Below the pieces are notes generated by a model. That model saw only the letters and a list, made by a program, of their open reading frames with translations. It searched no databases and was not told where the DNA came from. The position numbers were made by a program, and so were the translations under genes. This document shows, piece after piece, positions 44,413 to 54,376 of a stretch of 64,000 bases of DNA. Location: the NCBI RefSeq assembly GCF_000425745.1, contig NZ_KE384442.1, positions 66,968-130,967 of the forward strand. Reading direction: 5' to 3'. Within the stretch, counting starts at the first letter, position 1. Every line of letters begins with the position of its first letter. The DNA is from Pseudomonas cremoricolorata DSM 17059 = NBRC 16634. GTDB taxonomy: Bacteria; Pseudomonadota; Gammaproteobacteria; Pseudomonadales; Pseudomonadaceae.

Positions 44413-45945
44413 TCAGGGCTCGTCGACCGGCTCGAGCTTGTTCGGCCTGGACTCCTGGCGCCATTGCAGCGCGATCAGAATCAGCGTCGGCACCCCCAGC
44501 AGGGCGGTGATGAGGAAGAAGTTGTGGTAACCGAACTTCTCCACCATCACCCCTGAGTAACCCCCCATCAGCCTTGGCAGCAACAGCATGATCGAGCTGA
44601 GCAGCGCGTACTGCGTGGCCGAGAACTTGAGGTTGGTCAGGCTCGACAGGTAAGCGACGAACGCTGAGGTGGCCAGGCCCGAGCTGAAGTTGTCCAGCGA
44701 GATGGTGACGATCAGCATCTGCAGGTTCGGGCCCATGTCGGCGAGCATGACGAACAGCAGGTTGGTGGCCGCCGACGCCGCGCCGCCGATGAACAGAATC
44801 GGCAAGATGCCGAAGCGCACGATCAGCAGGCCACCGACGCCTGCGCCGACCAAGGTCATGATCAGGCCGAAGATCTTGCTGACGCTGGCGATTTCATCCT
44901 TGGTGAAGCCCTGATCGATGTAAAAGACGTTGGCCATCACGCCCATGACCGTGTCGGACATCCGGTACGTGGCGATCAGCCCCAGTAGCAGCAGCGCCTG
45001 CCAGCGGTAGCGGTGGATGAAGTCGTTGACCGGCGTGAGCACCGGCGCCAGGCCGCGACGGCCCATCGACGACAGGCACGCCCAGGTCAGCAGGCCGTAG
45101 AGCATCAGGCGCAGGAAGGCGCGGTCTTCCATCACCAGGTCGAGCGGCGAGGCAGTGCCGATTACTACGCTTGCCCAGTCGGTGTTGTACATCTGGGTGA
45201 AACTGGCCGGTACCGACACCAGCAGAATGATCAGCACGAACACCGAGGCCAGCTGATGACCCAGGCCGTAGCGTGCCGCCGACAGCTGGGTGCGCAGCGG
45301 CACGGGGGGCTCACGCATCACCAGGGTGGTGAACAGGGCCGGTAGCATGATCAGGCCGAACAGCACGTAGGTGCCGGTCCAGGCCTTGTGCAGGTAGCTG
45401 AAACCGGTAGAGCCGAACCACTCGGCGAAGAACAGCGCGCCCGCGGTGGCCAGCAGCGCCGCGACCCGGTAGCCGGCCATGTAGCTGGCGGCCAGGGCAG
45501 CTTGGCGCTGGTCGTCGGCGATTTCCAGGCGATAGGCATCGACGGCGATGTCCTGGGTGGCCGAGGCGAAGGCCACCAGTACCGCCAGGGCGATCAGCCA
45601 CGACAAATGCTGTTGCGGGTCGCACAGGCCCATGCCGATCAGCCCGATCACCACCAGCACCTGCGACAGCAACAGCCACGAACGACGCCGGCCCATGCCG
45701 CCGAGCAGCGGCAGACGCCATTGGTCGAGCAGCGGCGACCATACCCATTTGAAGGCATAGGCCAGGCCGATCAGGCTGGCGTACCCGATGGTTTCACGGG
45801 CCACGCCCGCTTCACGCAACCACACCGAAAGGGTCGAGAACACCAGCATGTAAGGCAGGCCGGCGGCGAAACCGAGCAGCAGAAGTACCAATGTCGATGG
45901 ACTGGCATAGGCAGCGAGCGCAGCGCGCCAGGTTTTACGGGACAT
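44413..45945 (-). CDS. ampG: Muropeptide (anhydromuropeptide) permease AmpG
   Basis: A 510-residue inner-membrane permease with about 14 helices that imports GlcNAc-anhydroMurNAc peptides for cell-wall recycling and beta-lactamase induction. Typical are LLLLGFAAGLPYMLVFSTLSVWLREAGV, FKWVWSPLLDQW, the GRRRSWLLLSQ loop and ATQDIAVDAYRLEI. In P. aeruginosa its homologue (PA4393) is next to mscS and yajQ; here an MFS pump gene intervenes. Confidence 0.93.
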   Translation of the reverse strand: MSRKTWRAALAAYASPSTLVLLLLGFAAGLPYMLVFSTLSVWLREAGVARETIGYASLIGLAYAFKWVWSPLLDQWRLPLLGGMGRRRSWLLLSQVLVVIGLIGMGLCDPQQHLSWLIALAVLVAFASATQDIAVDAYRLEIADDQRQAALAASYMAGYRVAALLATAGALFFAEWFGSTGFSYLHKAWTGTYVLFGLIMLPALFTTLVMREPPVPLRTQLSAARYGLGHQLASVFVLIILLVSVPASFTQMYNTDWASVVIGTASPLDLVMEDRAFLRLMLYGLLTWACLSSMGRRGLAPVLTPVNDFIHRYRWQALLLLGLIATYRMSDTVMGVMANVFYIDQGFTKDEIASVSKIFGLIMTLVGAGVGGLLIVRFGILPILFIGGAASAATNLLFVMLADMGPNLQMLIVTISLDNFSSGLATSAFVAYLSSLTNLKFSATQYALLSSIMLLLPRLMGGYSGVMVEKFGYHNFFLITALLGVPTLILIALQWRQESRPNKLEPVDEP

Positions 45946-45989
45946 GGGCCAAGATCTGCCTCAAGGTTGCGGAAAACAAAACGCGCACT

Positions 45990-46343
45990 CTAACTGGTGT
46001 GATCCATAGGGCGCCAGCCATGGCGCGCCATATCCACACGATCATGGGTAATATTCACCCCTTCGGCGCGCAGCCGCGCGCGTTGCTCTTCACCGCCCGG
46101 CGTACCGACGGGCAGGCTCAGGCGGCCGTTGGCGCCGAGCACCCGGTGCCAGGGCAGGCGAGTGTCGTCGGGTAGCTGGCCAAGCGTGCGGCCCACCCAG
46201 CGCGCGGCGCGGCCTAGGCCGGCCAGTTGCGCCAGTTGCCCGTAGCTGACCACCTTGCCAGGCGGCACGCTGCCGAGCACCGAATACAATGCCGTTCGTC
46301 GGGCTTCGACGCTGTCCGGCGCGGGGAGCGAATCACTGAACAT
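45990..46343 (-). CDS. Alkyltransferase-like protein (MGMT-family, ATL)
   Basis: A 117-residue DNA-binding domain of the O6-alkylguanine-DNA alkyltransferase family. The active-site PCHRV of real transferases is PWHRV here, with W65 replacing the cysteine. This marks the ATL group, which binds O6-alkylguanine and hands it to nucleotide excision repair without removing the alkyl group. The helix-turn-helix with its arginine finger is GLGRAARWVGRTLGQLP. ATG 46343 gives the standard length. It is divergent from the DUF481 gene. Confidence 0.9.
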   Translation of the reverse strand: MFSDSLPAPDSVEARRTALYSVLGSVPPGKVVSYGQLAQLAGLGRAARWVGRTLGQLPDDTRLPWHRVLGANGRLSLPVGTPGGEEQRARLRAEGVNITHDRVDMARHGWRPMDHTS

Positions 46344-46430
46344 CAAGGCTTTCCGGGGCAAACGCGGGATTAATGCCAAAGGCATGGGTGAATGCGAATG
46401 CAAATCGACGACCCAGGCCCCGACCTGTTC

Positions 46431-46458
46431 TTGCTCTGCTCGTGGGTATCGGGATAAT
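46431..46458 (+). promoter_or_regulatory. Candidate sigma-70 promoter of the DUF481 gene
   Basis: TTGCTC at 46431-46436 and GATAAT at 46453-46458, spacer 16 bp, 37 bp before the ATG at 46496. Confidence 0.5.
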
Positions 46459-46495
46459 ACCGACGTTTTCACCTTCCGAGCCCAGTAGTCCGCTT

Positions 46496-47503
46496 ATGTA
46501 TTCAAGAGCCTTGTTGTCTCTCGTAGTCGCCTCACTGTCTGCCCCTGTGCTGGCCGATACCGTCTGGATGAAGAACGGTGACCGCCTGACCGGCACCATC
46601 AAGGTCTTCGATGGCGGCAAGCTGCTGCTCGAGACCAAGTATGGCGGCTCGATCGCCCTGGACTGGAAACAGGTCAAGACCCTGGAAAGCGATCAGCAGT
46701 TGCTGGTCAAGCAGGACGCCTACACCGGCGAGCACGCCAAGTCGCTGCAGCCGGCCGAGGACGGCAAGGTGATCCTGGCCAATGGCGAGGCGCCCAAGAC
46801 CGTCGAGCTGGCCAGCATCGAACAGATCCTCAAGCCCAAGCCTGTGGTCGAGGACCTGGTGTGGAAGGGCCGTATCGACGCGGCGCTGGACTACAAGCGC
46901 GCCGAGAAAGACACCGACAACTACGACATCGGCTTCAAGACCACCGCGCGCCATGGCCGCTGGCGGCACACCGCCGAGGGCGAGTACAACCGCGACACGC
47001 AGAACGATGTGACCACCAACGACAACTGGAGCGCCGAGTATGCCCTCGACCGCTTCATCACCGACAAGTGGTTCTGGCAGGGACGGTTCGACTACAAGCG
47101 CGACCACATCGAGGACCTGCAACGCCAGCGTACCGTGGGTACCGGCCCGGGCTACCAGTTCTGGGATGACGAGCTCGGCGCGTTCTCCCTCGGCAGCCTG
47201 CTCAACCGTACCGACTATCAATATCGCGACGGCGGCAAGGACGACTTCTACTCGGTGGCCGTGAAGTGGGACTACAACCGCTACCTGATCGGCAAGCGCT
47301 TCGAGTTCTTCACCAACGGCGAGCTGGGCAAGCCGCTGGGTTCAGTGGCCGACTACTCGCTCGATGCCGAACTGGGCCTGCGCTACAAGCTGACCGACTG
47401 GGCCTCGCTGAACGTCAAGGCCGAGAAGAACGTCATCAGCGGCACGCAGGACAGCGACCTCGACAAGACCCGCTACACCGCAGGCTTCGGCGTCAGCTGG
47501 TAA
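46496..47503 (+). CDS. DUF481 family outer-membrane protein
   Basis: A 335-residue exported protein: signal peptide (residues 1-20, cleaved after VLA), a small N-terminal domain (VWMKNGDRLTGTIKVFDGGKLLLETKYGGSIALDW) and a DUF481 beta-barrel from about residue 120, with alternating strand patterns and a C-terminal aromatic TAGFGVSW typical of outer-membrane proteins. The function of the family is poorly known; salt-induced YdiY of E. coli belongs to it. Confidence 0.85.
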   Translation: MYSRALLSLVVASLSAPVLADTVWMKNGDRLTGTIKVFDGGKLLLETKYGGSIALDWKQVKTLESDQQLLVKQDAYTGEHAKSLQPAEDGKVILANGEAPKTVELASIEQILKPKPVVEDLVWKGRIDAALDYKRAEKDTDNYDIGFKTTARHGRWRHTAEGEYNRDTQNDVTTNDNWSAEYALDRFITDKWFWQGRFDYKRDHIEDLQRQRTVGTGPGYQFWDDELGAFSLGSLLNRTDYQYRDGGKDDFYSVAVKWDYNRYLIGKRFEFFTNGELGKPLGSVADYSLDAELGLRYKLTDWASLNVKAEKNVISGTQDSDLDKTRYTAGFGVSW

Positions 47504-47510
47504 GTGCCAC

Positions 47511-47527
47511 GGGCCGCGTGGCGGCCC
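47511..47527 (+). terminator. Hairpin after the DUF481 gene
   Basis: GGGCCGC / GCGGCCC stem with a GTG loop, 7 bp after the stop codon. There is no T run, so its terminator role is uncertain. Confidence 0.45.
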
Positions 47528-47594
47528 GGTTGGCTCCGGCGCGGATAAATGACTATGGTGTGCGCCAGTCACTTGCCTGTCAGGAGCCTTCGTC

Positions 47595-48326
47595 GTGAGT
47601 ACCAAAGCCCTTCGTCCCGCCCGCGAGCTGCTGCTCAAGGAGTACCGGGGCGTGCTCTCCACGCTGTCCAAGTCCATGCCCGGCTATCCGTTCGGCTCGG
47701 TCGTGCCGTACTGCCTGGATGCCCACGGGCAGCCGCTGATTCTCATCAGCCGTATCGCCCAGCACACCCATAACCTGCGCCAGGACAACAAGTGCTCGCT
47801 GCTGGTCGGAGAGCGCGATGCCGAGGACGTGCAGGCCGTAGGGCGTCTGACCGTGCTGGCACAGGCCCGGCAATTGAGCGATCAGGCCGAGATCACTGCC
47901 GCCGCCGAGCGTTATTACCGCTATTTCCCCGAAGCTGGCGGCTACCACCAGGCCCATGATTTCGATTTCTGGGTATTGCAGCCCGTGCGCCACCGTTACA
48001 TCGGCGGCTTCGGCGCCATTCATTGGCTCGACCAAGTCACCTTGACCAACCCCTTCGCCGGCGACGCCGAAGCCCGCATGATCGAACACATGAATAGCGA
48101 CCATGCCGCTGCCATCAGCCACTACCTGGCGCTCTGCGGCTTGCCTGAGACGGTGCCTGCGCAACTGGTCGGCCTCGACAGCGAAGGCATGCACTTGCGC
48201 CAGGGCCAGATGATCCATTGGTTGCCCTTCGCACGCACTTGCAACACGCCGACACAAGTACGCGAAGCCCTGGTTTTTCTGGCTCGGGCGCAAGCGTGGC
48301 CTGAAGTCGAAGGCGCTGCGGGTTGA
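47595..48326 (+). CDS. HugZ/HutZ family heme-utilisation protein (split-barrel, PNPOx-like)
   Basis: A 243-residue protein with a pyridoxamine-phosphate-oxidase-like split barrel (about 1-160; KSMPGYPFGSVVPYCLD, HTHNLRQDNKCSLLVGE) and a C-terminal DUF2470-type domain (MIEHMNSDHAAAISHYLALCG). HugZ and HutZ members break down or bind heme. The heme ligand is not certain here. GTG start at 47595, with AGGAG 9 nt upstream. Confidence 0.83.
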   Translation: MSTKALRPARELLLKEYRGVLSTLSKSMPGYPFGSVVPYCLDAHGQPLILISRIAQHTHNLRQDNKCSLLVGERDAEDVQAVGRLTVLAQARQLSDQAEITAAAERYYRYFPEAGGYHQAHDFDFWVLQPVRHRYIGGFGAIHWLDQVTLTNPFAGDAEARMIEHMNSDHAAAISHYLALCGLPETVPAQLVGLDSEGMHLRQGQMIHWLPFARTCNTPTQVREALVFLARAQAWPEVEGAAG

Positions 48327-48391
48327 AATCGGGAGTCGTTGCGCCCATCTAGCAGTCCTAAAGGAAGGTAGTCTTCCGCGAGGATCCCTAG

Positions 48392-48853
48392 ATGCGAGTT
48401 TTTTTGCTGCTGCTGCTTGTTTTTCCGGTGCTCGAGCTGTTCGTCTTCGTCAAGGTCGCAGGCGCCATCGGATTCTTCCCGGCCCTGCTGCTGATCATCG
48501 CAGGCTCGGCCCTGGGCCTGTTGGTGATGCGCGTGGCCGGCCTGGCGACAGCCCTGCGGGCGCGTGAAAGCCTGCAGCGGGGCGAGTTGCCTGCCGAGGA
48601 AATGTTCCAGGGCATGATGCTGGCCATCGGCGGCGGCCTGCTGCTGATTCCAGGCTTTTTGAGCGACATCGTCGGGCTGATCTGCCTGCTGCCGTTCAGT
48701 CGTCACTTCGCCGCACGCAAGCTGCGTGCGCGTGCCGAGGCGCAGGCGGTCCGTCAGCGTGCCTTCCGTGATGATCCGGCGGCCGCTCAGCCACGTGAGG
48801 GCCTGCAGCGGCCCAATGTGATCGAAGGCGAGTACGAGCGCCGCGATCAGTAA
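48392..48853 (+). CDS. fxsA: FxsA family membrane protein
   Basis: A 153-residue inner-membrane protein with two or three helices (about 1-45 and 75-100), the RVFLLLLLVFPVLELFVFVKV start and the GGGLLLIPGFLSDIVGLICLLP motif that define FxsA. The C-terminal tail is cytoplasmic and charged. In E. coli FxsA overproduction relieves F-plasmid exclusion of phage T7. It precedes groES, as in other pseudomonads, and ends at a strong hairpin. Confidence 0.92.
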   Translation: MRVFLLLLLVFPVLELFVFVKVAGAIGFFPALLLIIAGSALGLLVMRVAGLATALRARESLQRGELPAEEMFQGMMLAIGGGLLLIPGFLSDIVGLICLLPFSRHFAARKLRARAEAQAVRQRAFRDDPAAAQPREGLQRPNVIEGEYERRDQ

Positions 48854-48867
48854 CCCGCCACCCCCGC

Positions 48868-48900
48868 GCCAACGGCCCCTGATGGGGCCGTTGGCATTTA
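48868..48900 (+). terminator. Terminator of fxsA
   Basis: Perfect 12-bp stem GCCAACGGCCCC (48868-48879) with its complement at 48884-48895, TGAT loop, followed by a short ATTTA. It separates fxsA from the groE promoter. Confidence 0.75.
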
Positions 48901-48935
48901 CGTTCCCGGGTAATGAAAAAATATTTTGCTACAGC

Positions 48936-48963
48936 CTTGTAATTGATTCGCAAGGCCTCATCT
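48936..48963 (+). promoter_or_regulatory. Sigma-32 heat-shock promoter of groESL
   Basis: CTTGTAA (48936-48942), 13-bp spacer and CCTCATCT (48956-48963) match the RpoH consensus CTTGAAA-N11-16-CCCCATnT with one change in each box. The transcript would start near 48970, about 140 nt before groES. Confidence 0.8.
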
Positions 48964-49110
48964 ATGTGACACCGCAAGGTTTCTGGCGCGTTTCGCCAGA
49001 CATGACACTGATGGCCTGCCAAGGCATGCCATCTCCGGCCACGCCGGAATGCCTCAACCCGCCGGTGTCGACACCGGCCGATGAAAACCACAATTTGGGA
49101 GAGATCGACA

Positions 49111-49404
49111 ATGAAGCTTCGTCCTCTGCATGACCGCGTAGTCATCCGTCGCAGCGAAGAAGAATCGAAAACCGCTGGCGGTATCGTCCTGCCGGGTTCG
49201 GCTGCTGAAAAGCCTAACCGCGGCGAAATTGTTGCCGTCGGCACCGGTCGCGTTCTGGACAGCGGCGAAGTACGCGCCCTGGCCGTCAAAGTGGGTGACA
49301 AAGTGGTCTTCGGCCCTTACTCGGGCAGCAACACTGTGAAAGTCGATGGCGAAGACCTGCTGGTGATGAGCGAGAACGAGATTCTCGCTGTCGTCGAAGG
49401 CTGA
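49111..49404 (+). CDS. groES: Co-chaperonin GroES
   Basis: The 97-residue lid of the GroEL chamber: MKLRPLHDRVVIRRSEEESKT start, mobile loop TAGGIVLPGSAAEKP and the YSGSNTVKVDGEDLLVM end. GGGAGAG lies 8 nt before the ATG at 49111. It is in an operon with groEL behind the heat-shock promoter at 48936-48963. Confidence 0.98.
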   Translation: MKLRPLHDRVVIRRSEEESKTAGGIVLPGSAAEKPNRGEIVAVGTGRVLDSGEVRALAVKVGDKVVFGPYSGSNTVKVDGEDLLVMSENEILAVVEG

Positions 49405-49451
49405 TTTCCCCCGATTTCCGTTACTCCAGAGAATTCAAGGATTAAACGATC

Positions 49452-51092
<1,641 letters not shown>

Positions 51093-51116
51093 GCCAGCCT
51101 CACCCCGCAGCACCTG

Positions 51117-51145
51117 AAAAAGCCCCGCCCCGTGCGGGGCTTTTT
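51117..51145 (+). terminator. Terminator of groESL
   Basis: Perfect 11-bp stem AAAAAGCCCCG (51117-51127) with CGGGGCTTTTT (51135-51145), loop CCCCGTG. Confidence 0.93.
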
Positions 51146-51262
51146 CGTGTCCGGGCCGCGATGCCAGCGTACCCGCCCGCCGTTAACTGTCGTGCAATAC
51201 TGGCGTCATCATGGCCGATGGCCTTAAGCTGCGCACGCCCAAGCACCGCACAGGAGACCTCG

Positions 51263-51946
51263 ATGCGCATTCTTTTGGTGGAAGACAACCGCGACATCCT
51301 CGCCAACCTGGCCGATTATCTGGGCATGAAAGGCTATACCGTCGATTGCGCGCAGGATGGCCTGTCGGGCCTGCACCTTGCCGCGACCGAACACTACGAC
51401 CTGATCGTGCTCGACATCATGCTGCCCGGCATCGATGGCTATACGCTGTGCAAGCGCCTGCGTGAAGACGCGCGCCGCGACACACCGGTGATCATGCTCA
51501 CCGCGCGCGATCAGCTGGACGACCGCCTGCAAGGGTTCCGCTCGGGCGCTGACGACTACCTGCTCAAGCCCTTCGCCCTGTCGGAGCTGGCCGCACGCAT
51601 CGAGGCCGTTCTGCGTCGTGCCCAGGGTGGCGGACGCCGCGCGCTGCAGGTGGCCGACCTGAGCTACGACCTCGACACCCTCGAAGTCAGTCGCCAGGGG
51701 CGGGCGCTGAAGCTCAACCCGGTGGGCCTCAAGCTGCTCGCCGTGCTGATGCAAAAAAGCCCGCACGTGTTGCGCCGCGAAGTGCTGGAAGAGGCGCTGT
51801 GGGGCGACGACTGCCCCGACAGCGACAGCCTGCGCAGCCATGTTCACCAGTTGCGTCAGGTGATCGACAAGCCGTTCGACAAACCGCTGCTGCATACCGT
51901 CCATGGCGTCGGCTATCGCCTCGCCGAGGGCCGTGATGGAGTTTAA
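51263..51946 (+). CDS. colR: OmpR-family response regulator ColR
   Basis: A 227-residue OmpR/PhoB-type regulator. Receiver domain 1-115 with acidic pocket E7, D8, phosphoacceptor D51 and K102 (LKPF); winged-helix DNA-binding domain about 130-222 (SLRSHVHQLRQVIDKPF). Sequence, length and linkage to the kinase and an inaA gene fit ColR of P. putida and P. fluorescens, a regulator of outer-membrane integrity, metal and phenol tolerance and root colonisation. ATG 51263 is preceded by AGGAG. It overlaps colS by 11 nt. Confidence 0.88.
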   Translation: MRILLVEDNRDILANLADYLGMKGYTVDCAQDGLSGLHLAATEHYDLIVLDIMLPGIDGYTLCKRLREDARRDTPVIMLTARDQLDDRLQGFRSGADDYLLKPFALSELAARIEAVLRRAQGGGRRALQVADLSYDLDTLEVSRQGRALKLNPVGLKLLAVLMQKSPHVLRREVLEEALWGDDCPDSDSLRSHVHQLRQVIDKPFDKPLLHTVHGVGYRLAEGRDGV

Positions 51947-53279
51947 GCAAAGCCTTGCCCAGCGCATCATCATCGCCTTTGCCTTGATGAGCGCGTTGGT
52001 CGCAGGCGCCTTCGCCTTCGGCATCGTGGCCACCGTGCATCTGGTCGAGGAGCGCTTGATCTCTTCCGTGCTGGGCGGTGATCTGCAACGCCTGCTGCGC
52101 ATGGACAGCGTCAGTGACTGGAGCCACCGACCGCGCCCCGACCAGCTGTTCTATTTCAGCGATGGTCGTGACGACTTCGAGCTGCCCAAAGACCTGCATC
52201 ACCTCGAACCCGGTTTTCACGAGGTCTTCCGCGACCAACTGTCGTACCACGCCATGGTCGAGGTGGTAGACGGTCGTCACTATGTGTTGCTGCAGGACCA
52301 GAGCGATTTCGAAGAGCGCGAGCGCGTGCTGTTCTTCGTGGTGATGGTCGGATTCGTGCTCAGCCTGGCGCTGGCGGTGGTGCTTGGATGGCTGTTGGCG
52401 CGGCGCGTGATGGCACCGGTGATTCGTCTGGCCAGGCAGGTCAGGCACCGCGATCAGTTGCTCGGCCTGGCGCCACCGCTGGCGCCGGACTACGCCGCCG
52501 ATGAAGTGGGGCAGTTGGCCGTGGCCTTCGACGACACCCTGGGTCGTCTGCGTGATGCCTTGAACCGCGAGCGGTTGTTCACCAGCGATGTCAGCCATGA
52601 ATTGCGCACGCCGCTGATGGTGCTGGCCACTTCGTGCGAGCTGCTGATGGTCAATCCCAACCTCGACAGCCGCTCGCGCAGCCAGGTCGAGCGGATCGCC
52701 CGCGCCACCGAAGAGATGCGCGAGCTGGTCAAGACCTTCCTCATGCTCGCCCGCGCCCAGCATGATGAGGGCGCCATTGCCTCCAAAGCGACCCTGCGCG
52801 AGGTGGCCGACGACCTGATCGGGGTGTGGCGCGACACCATCGAGCAGAAAGGCCTGACCCTGTACTACGACGGCCGGGTCAGTGCCGGTGCACAGCAGTA
52901 CAACGCTACCTTCCTGCAGTCGGTGATGGGCAACCTGCTGCGCAACGCGGCGCACTACACCGACTCGGGCTATATCCGTCTGAGTCTGGAAGCCGATGGC
53001 TTCAGCGTCGAAGACAGTGGCGTGGGGATTCCCGAAGAGCAGCGTGAAGCGATGTTCAAGCCCTTCGTGCGCGGGGACGAGCGTCGCGGTGAGGGCCTGG
53101 GCCTGGGCTTGTCGCTGGTGCAACGGATCTGCGACGACCAAGGCTGGAGGGTCAAGCTGAGCGCAACGTCGCCACACGGTTGCCGCTTCCAGGTCGACCT
53201 GACGGCCAAGGGCACCGCGCCGCAGCTCGCTGCACCGAGCGACAGCGCAGCGGCGCCCAACGAACAACCTCAGGTCTGA
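51936..53279 (+). CDS. colS: Sensor histidine kinase ColS
   Basis: A 447-residue kinase: helices about 10-34 and 132-154, a periplasmic loop of about 97 residues, HAMP, HisKA with phosphoacceptor H221 (SDVSHELRTPL), and a HATPase domain with DSGVGIP and GLGLGLSL. The loop and its edges hold H35, E38, H95, E96, H105 and an ExxE pair E126/E129, the residues I recall for the zinc/iron sensing site of P. putida ColS. It is translationally coupled to colR. Confidence 0.88.
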   Translation: MEFKQSLAQRIIIAFALMSALVAGAFAFGIVATVHLVEERLISSVLGGDLQRLLRMDSVSDWSHRPRPDQLFYFSDGRDDFELPKDLHHLEPGFHEVFRDQLSYHAMVEVVDGRHYVLLQDQSDFEERERVLFFVVMVGFVLSLALAVVLGWLLARRVMAPVIRLARQVRHRDQLLGLAPPLAPDYAADEVGQLAVAFDDTLGRLRDALNRERLFTSDVSHELRTPLMVLATSCELLMVNPNLDSRSRSQVERIARATEEMRELVKTFLMLARAQHDEGAIASKATLREVADDLIGVWRDTIEQKGLTLYYDGRVSAGAQQYNATFLQSVMGNLLRNAAHYTDSGYIRLSLEADGFSVEDSGVGIPEEQREAMFKPFVRGDERRGEGLGLGLSLVQRICDDQGWRVKLSATSPHGCRFQVDLTAKGTAPQLAAPSDSAAAPNEQPQV

Positions 53280-53677
53280 AATCCCACATCGTCTGCGCAA
53301 AATCAGCGATGTGGGTACGGCCTTTGCACTGGGTTCTCGCCTGCTGCGAACGGCGCGCACCGCATGTGCCGTCGATGCAGGCCGGTCGCTTCACCCGAGT
53401 AGCCATTCGATGCTGGAACTAGCCGGGTAGATCCGCTGGCTAGACGCAACGGCGCCCAGTTTCACGCATTGCTAGCGTCGACGTCCTCGTCGTCGATCGC
53501 GTTAAAGGTCTGAGTTGCTGACCTGTGCAGGTGAACGAATGGTGACGGTTTCATGTTACCGGCGACCCCATCCGGGAACATTTTGTTGCATCAGGCTTCA
53601 GAGTCCTGCGACGCACGGCATTGCTGGCGTTTCATGCCATGTGGCGATTTCAAGCATCACGCAAGAGGTAACAATCC
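53280..53677 (+). other. Intergenic region colS-inaA
   Basis: This 398-bp gap holds no convincing gene. I see a hairpin just after colS (CCCACATCG 53283-53291 with CGATGTGGG 53307-53315, no T run), a small inverted repeat CTAGCC/GGCTAG (53419-53443), and a possible AlgU/RpoE-type promoter, GAACAT at 53576 and TCAGA at 53598 with 16 bp between. The ribosome site GAGGT of inaA is at 53669. Confidence 0.5.
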
Positions 53678-54376
53678 ATGGCAACCGCCCAAGAGCAGAC
53701 TGCGCAGTTCGACTTCTACTGGCAGCAGCAAGGGGAGTGGGTCGAGGCCCCCAATCAACGGCGCGGTGGCGAGAGCGGCGTGCAACGGCTGGACGATGGC
53801 CACGGCCATCTGCTTTACGCCAAACGTCAGGTAGGCCACATCTACCGAAGTTTCCTGCACCCGTTCGGTCGGCCAACGGTGCTGCGCGAGCTGGATGCCC
53901 TGCACAGCTTCGAACAGCTCGGGGTACGGGTACCGCGTATCGTCTTCGCCGGCGCCGAGCGCGATGCCGAGCACCAGTGGCGGGCCTTGCTGGTCAGCGA
54001 AGCGCTGGAGGGCTTCGTCGACCTGGAAACCTGGTACACCGAAGGCGCGTTGCAGCGCTACCCCGAAGCGGTGCACCAACTGATGCTCAAGGACCTGGCC
54101 GAGAACCTGGCGCGTATGCACCTGGGGCACTGGCAGCACGGTTGCCTGTACGGCAAACATGTATTTGTCAAAGTCAGCGGGCATGATGACGCCGCTCGTG
54201 TAGAGGTAGCCCTGCTGGACCTGGAAAAGTGCCGTCGGCGGATTCGTTGCCAACGGGCGGCGTACAACGACTTGCGTCAATTGCGCCGCCATTCGTCAAT
54301 CAACCAGGCGCATTTCCAGACATTGCTCTACTTTTACCAAACAGCGTTTGGCAGCGCAGTCAAAGGGTTAGGGTAA
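53678..54376 (+). CDS. inaA: InaA-family lipopolysaccharide kinase-like protein
   Basis: A 232-residue protein of the RIO/LPS-core kinase fold (InaA, WaaP/KdkA-like). Visible kinase elements: a probable nucleotide-binding lysine in LLYAKRQVGH, and a catalytic-loop-like HLGHWQHGCLYGKHVFVK followed by LLDLEKCRRR in place of the usual DxN/DFD motifs. It probably phosphorylates a sugar of the envelope. Its position after colRS matches the ColR-dependent orf222/inaA gene of P. putida. The next gene starts on its last stop base (TAATG). Confidence 0.87.
   Translation: MATAQEQTAQFDFYWQQQGEWVEAPNQRRGGESGVQRLDDGHGHLLYAKRQVGHIYRSFLHPFGRPTVLRELDALHSFEQLGVRVPRIVFAGAERDAEHQWRALLVSEALEGFVDLETWYTEGALQRYPEAVHQLMLKDLAENLARMHLGHWQHGCLYGKHVFVKVSGHDDAARVEVALLDLEKCRRRIRCQRAAYNDLRQLRRHSSINQAHFQTLLYFYQTAFGSAVKGLG

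Noticed and set aside
51263..53279. The two-component pair as PmrAB or QseBC
   Set aside because: Overall architecture is shared, but the periplasmic histidine/glutamate pattern of the kinase, exact lengths and linkage to inaA fit ColRS better.
53515..54186. Frames at the start of inaA and in the gap before it, as an extra gene
   Set aside because: The codon pattern is shifted from inaA and the frame runs into non-coding sequence; no ribosome site or domain.
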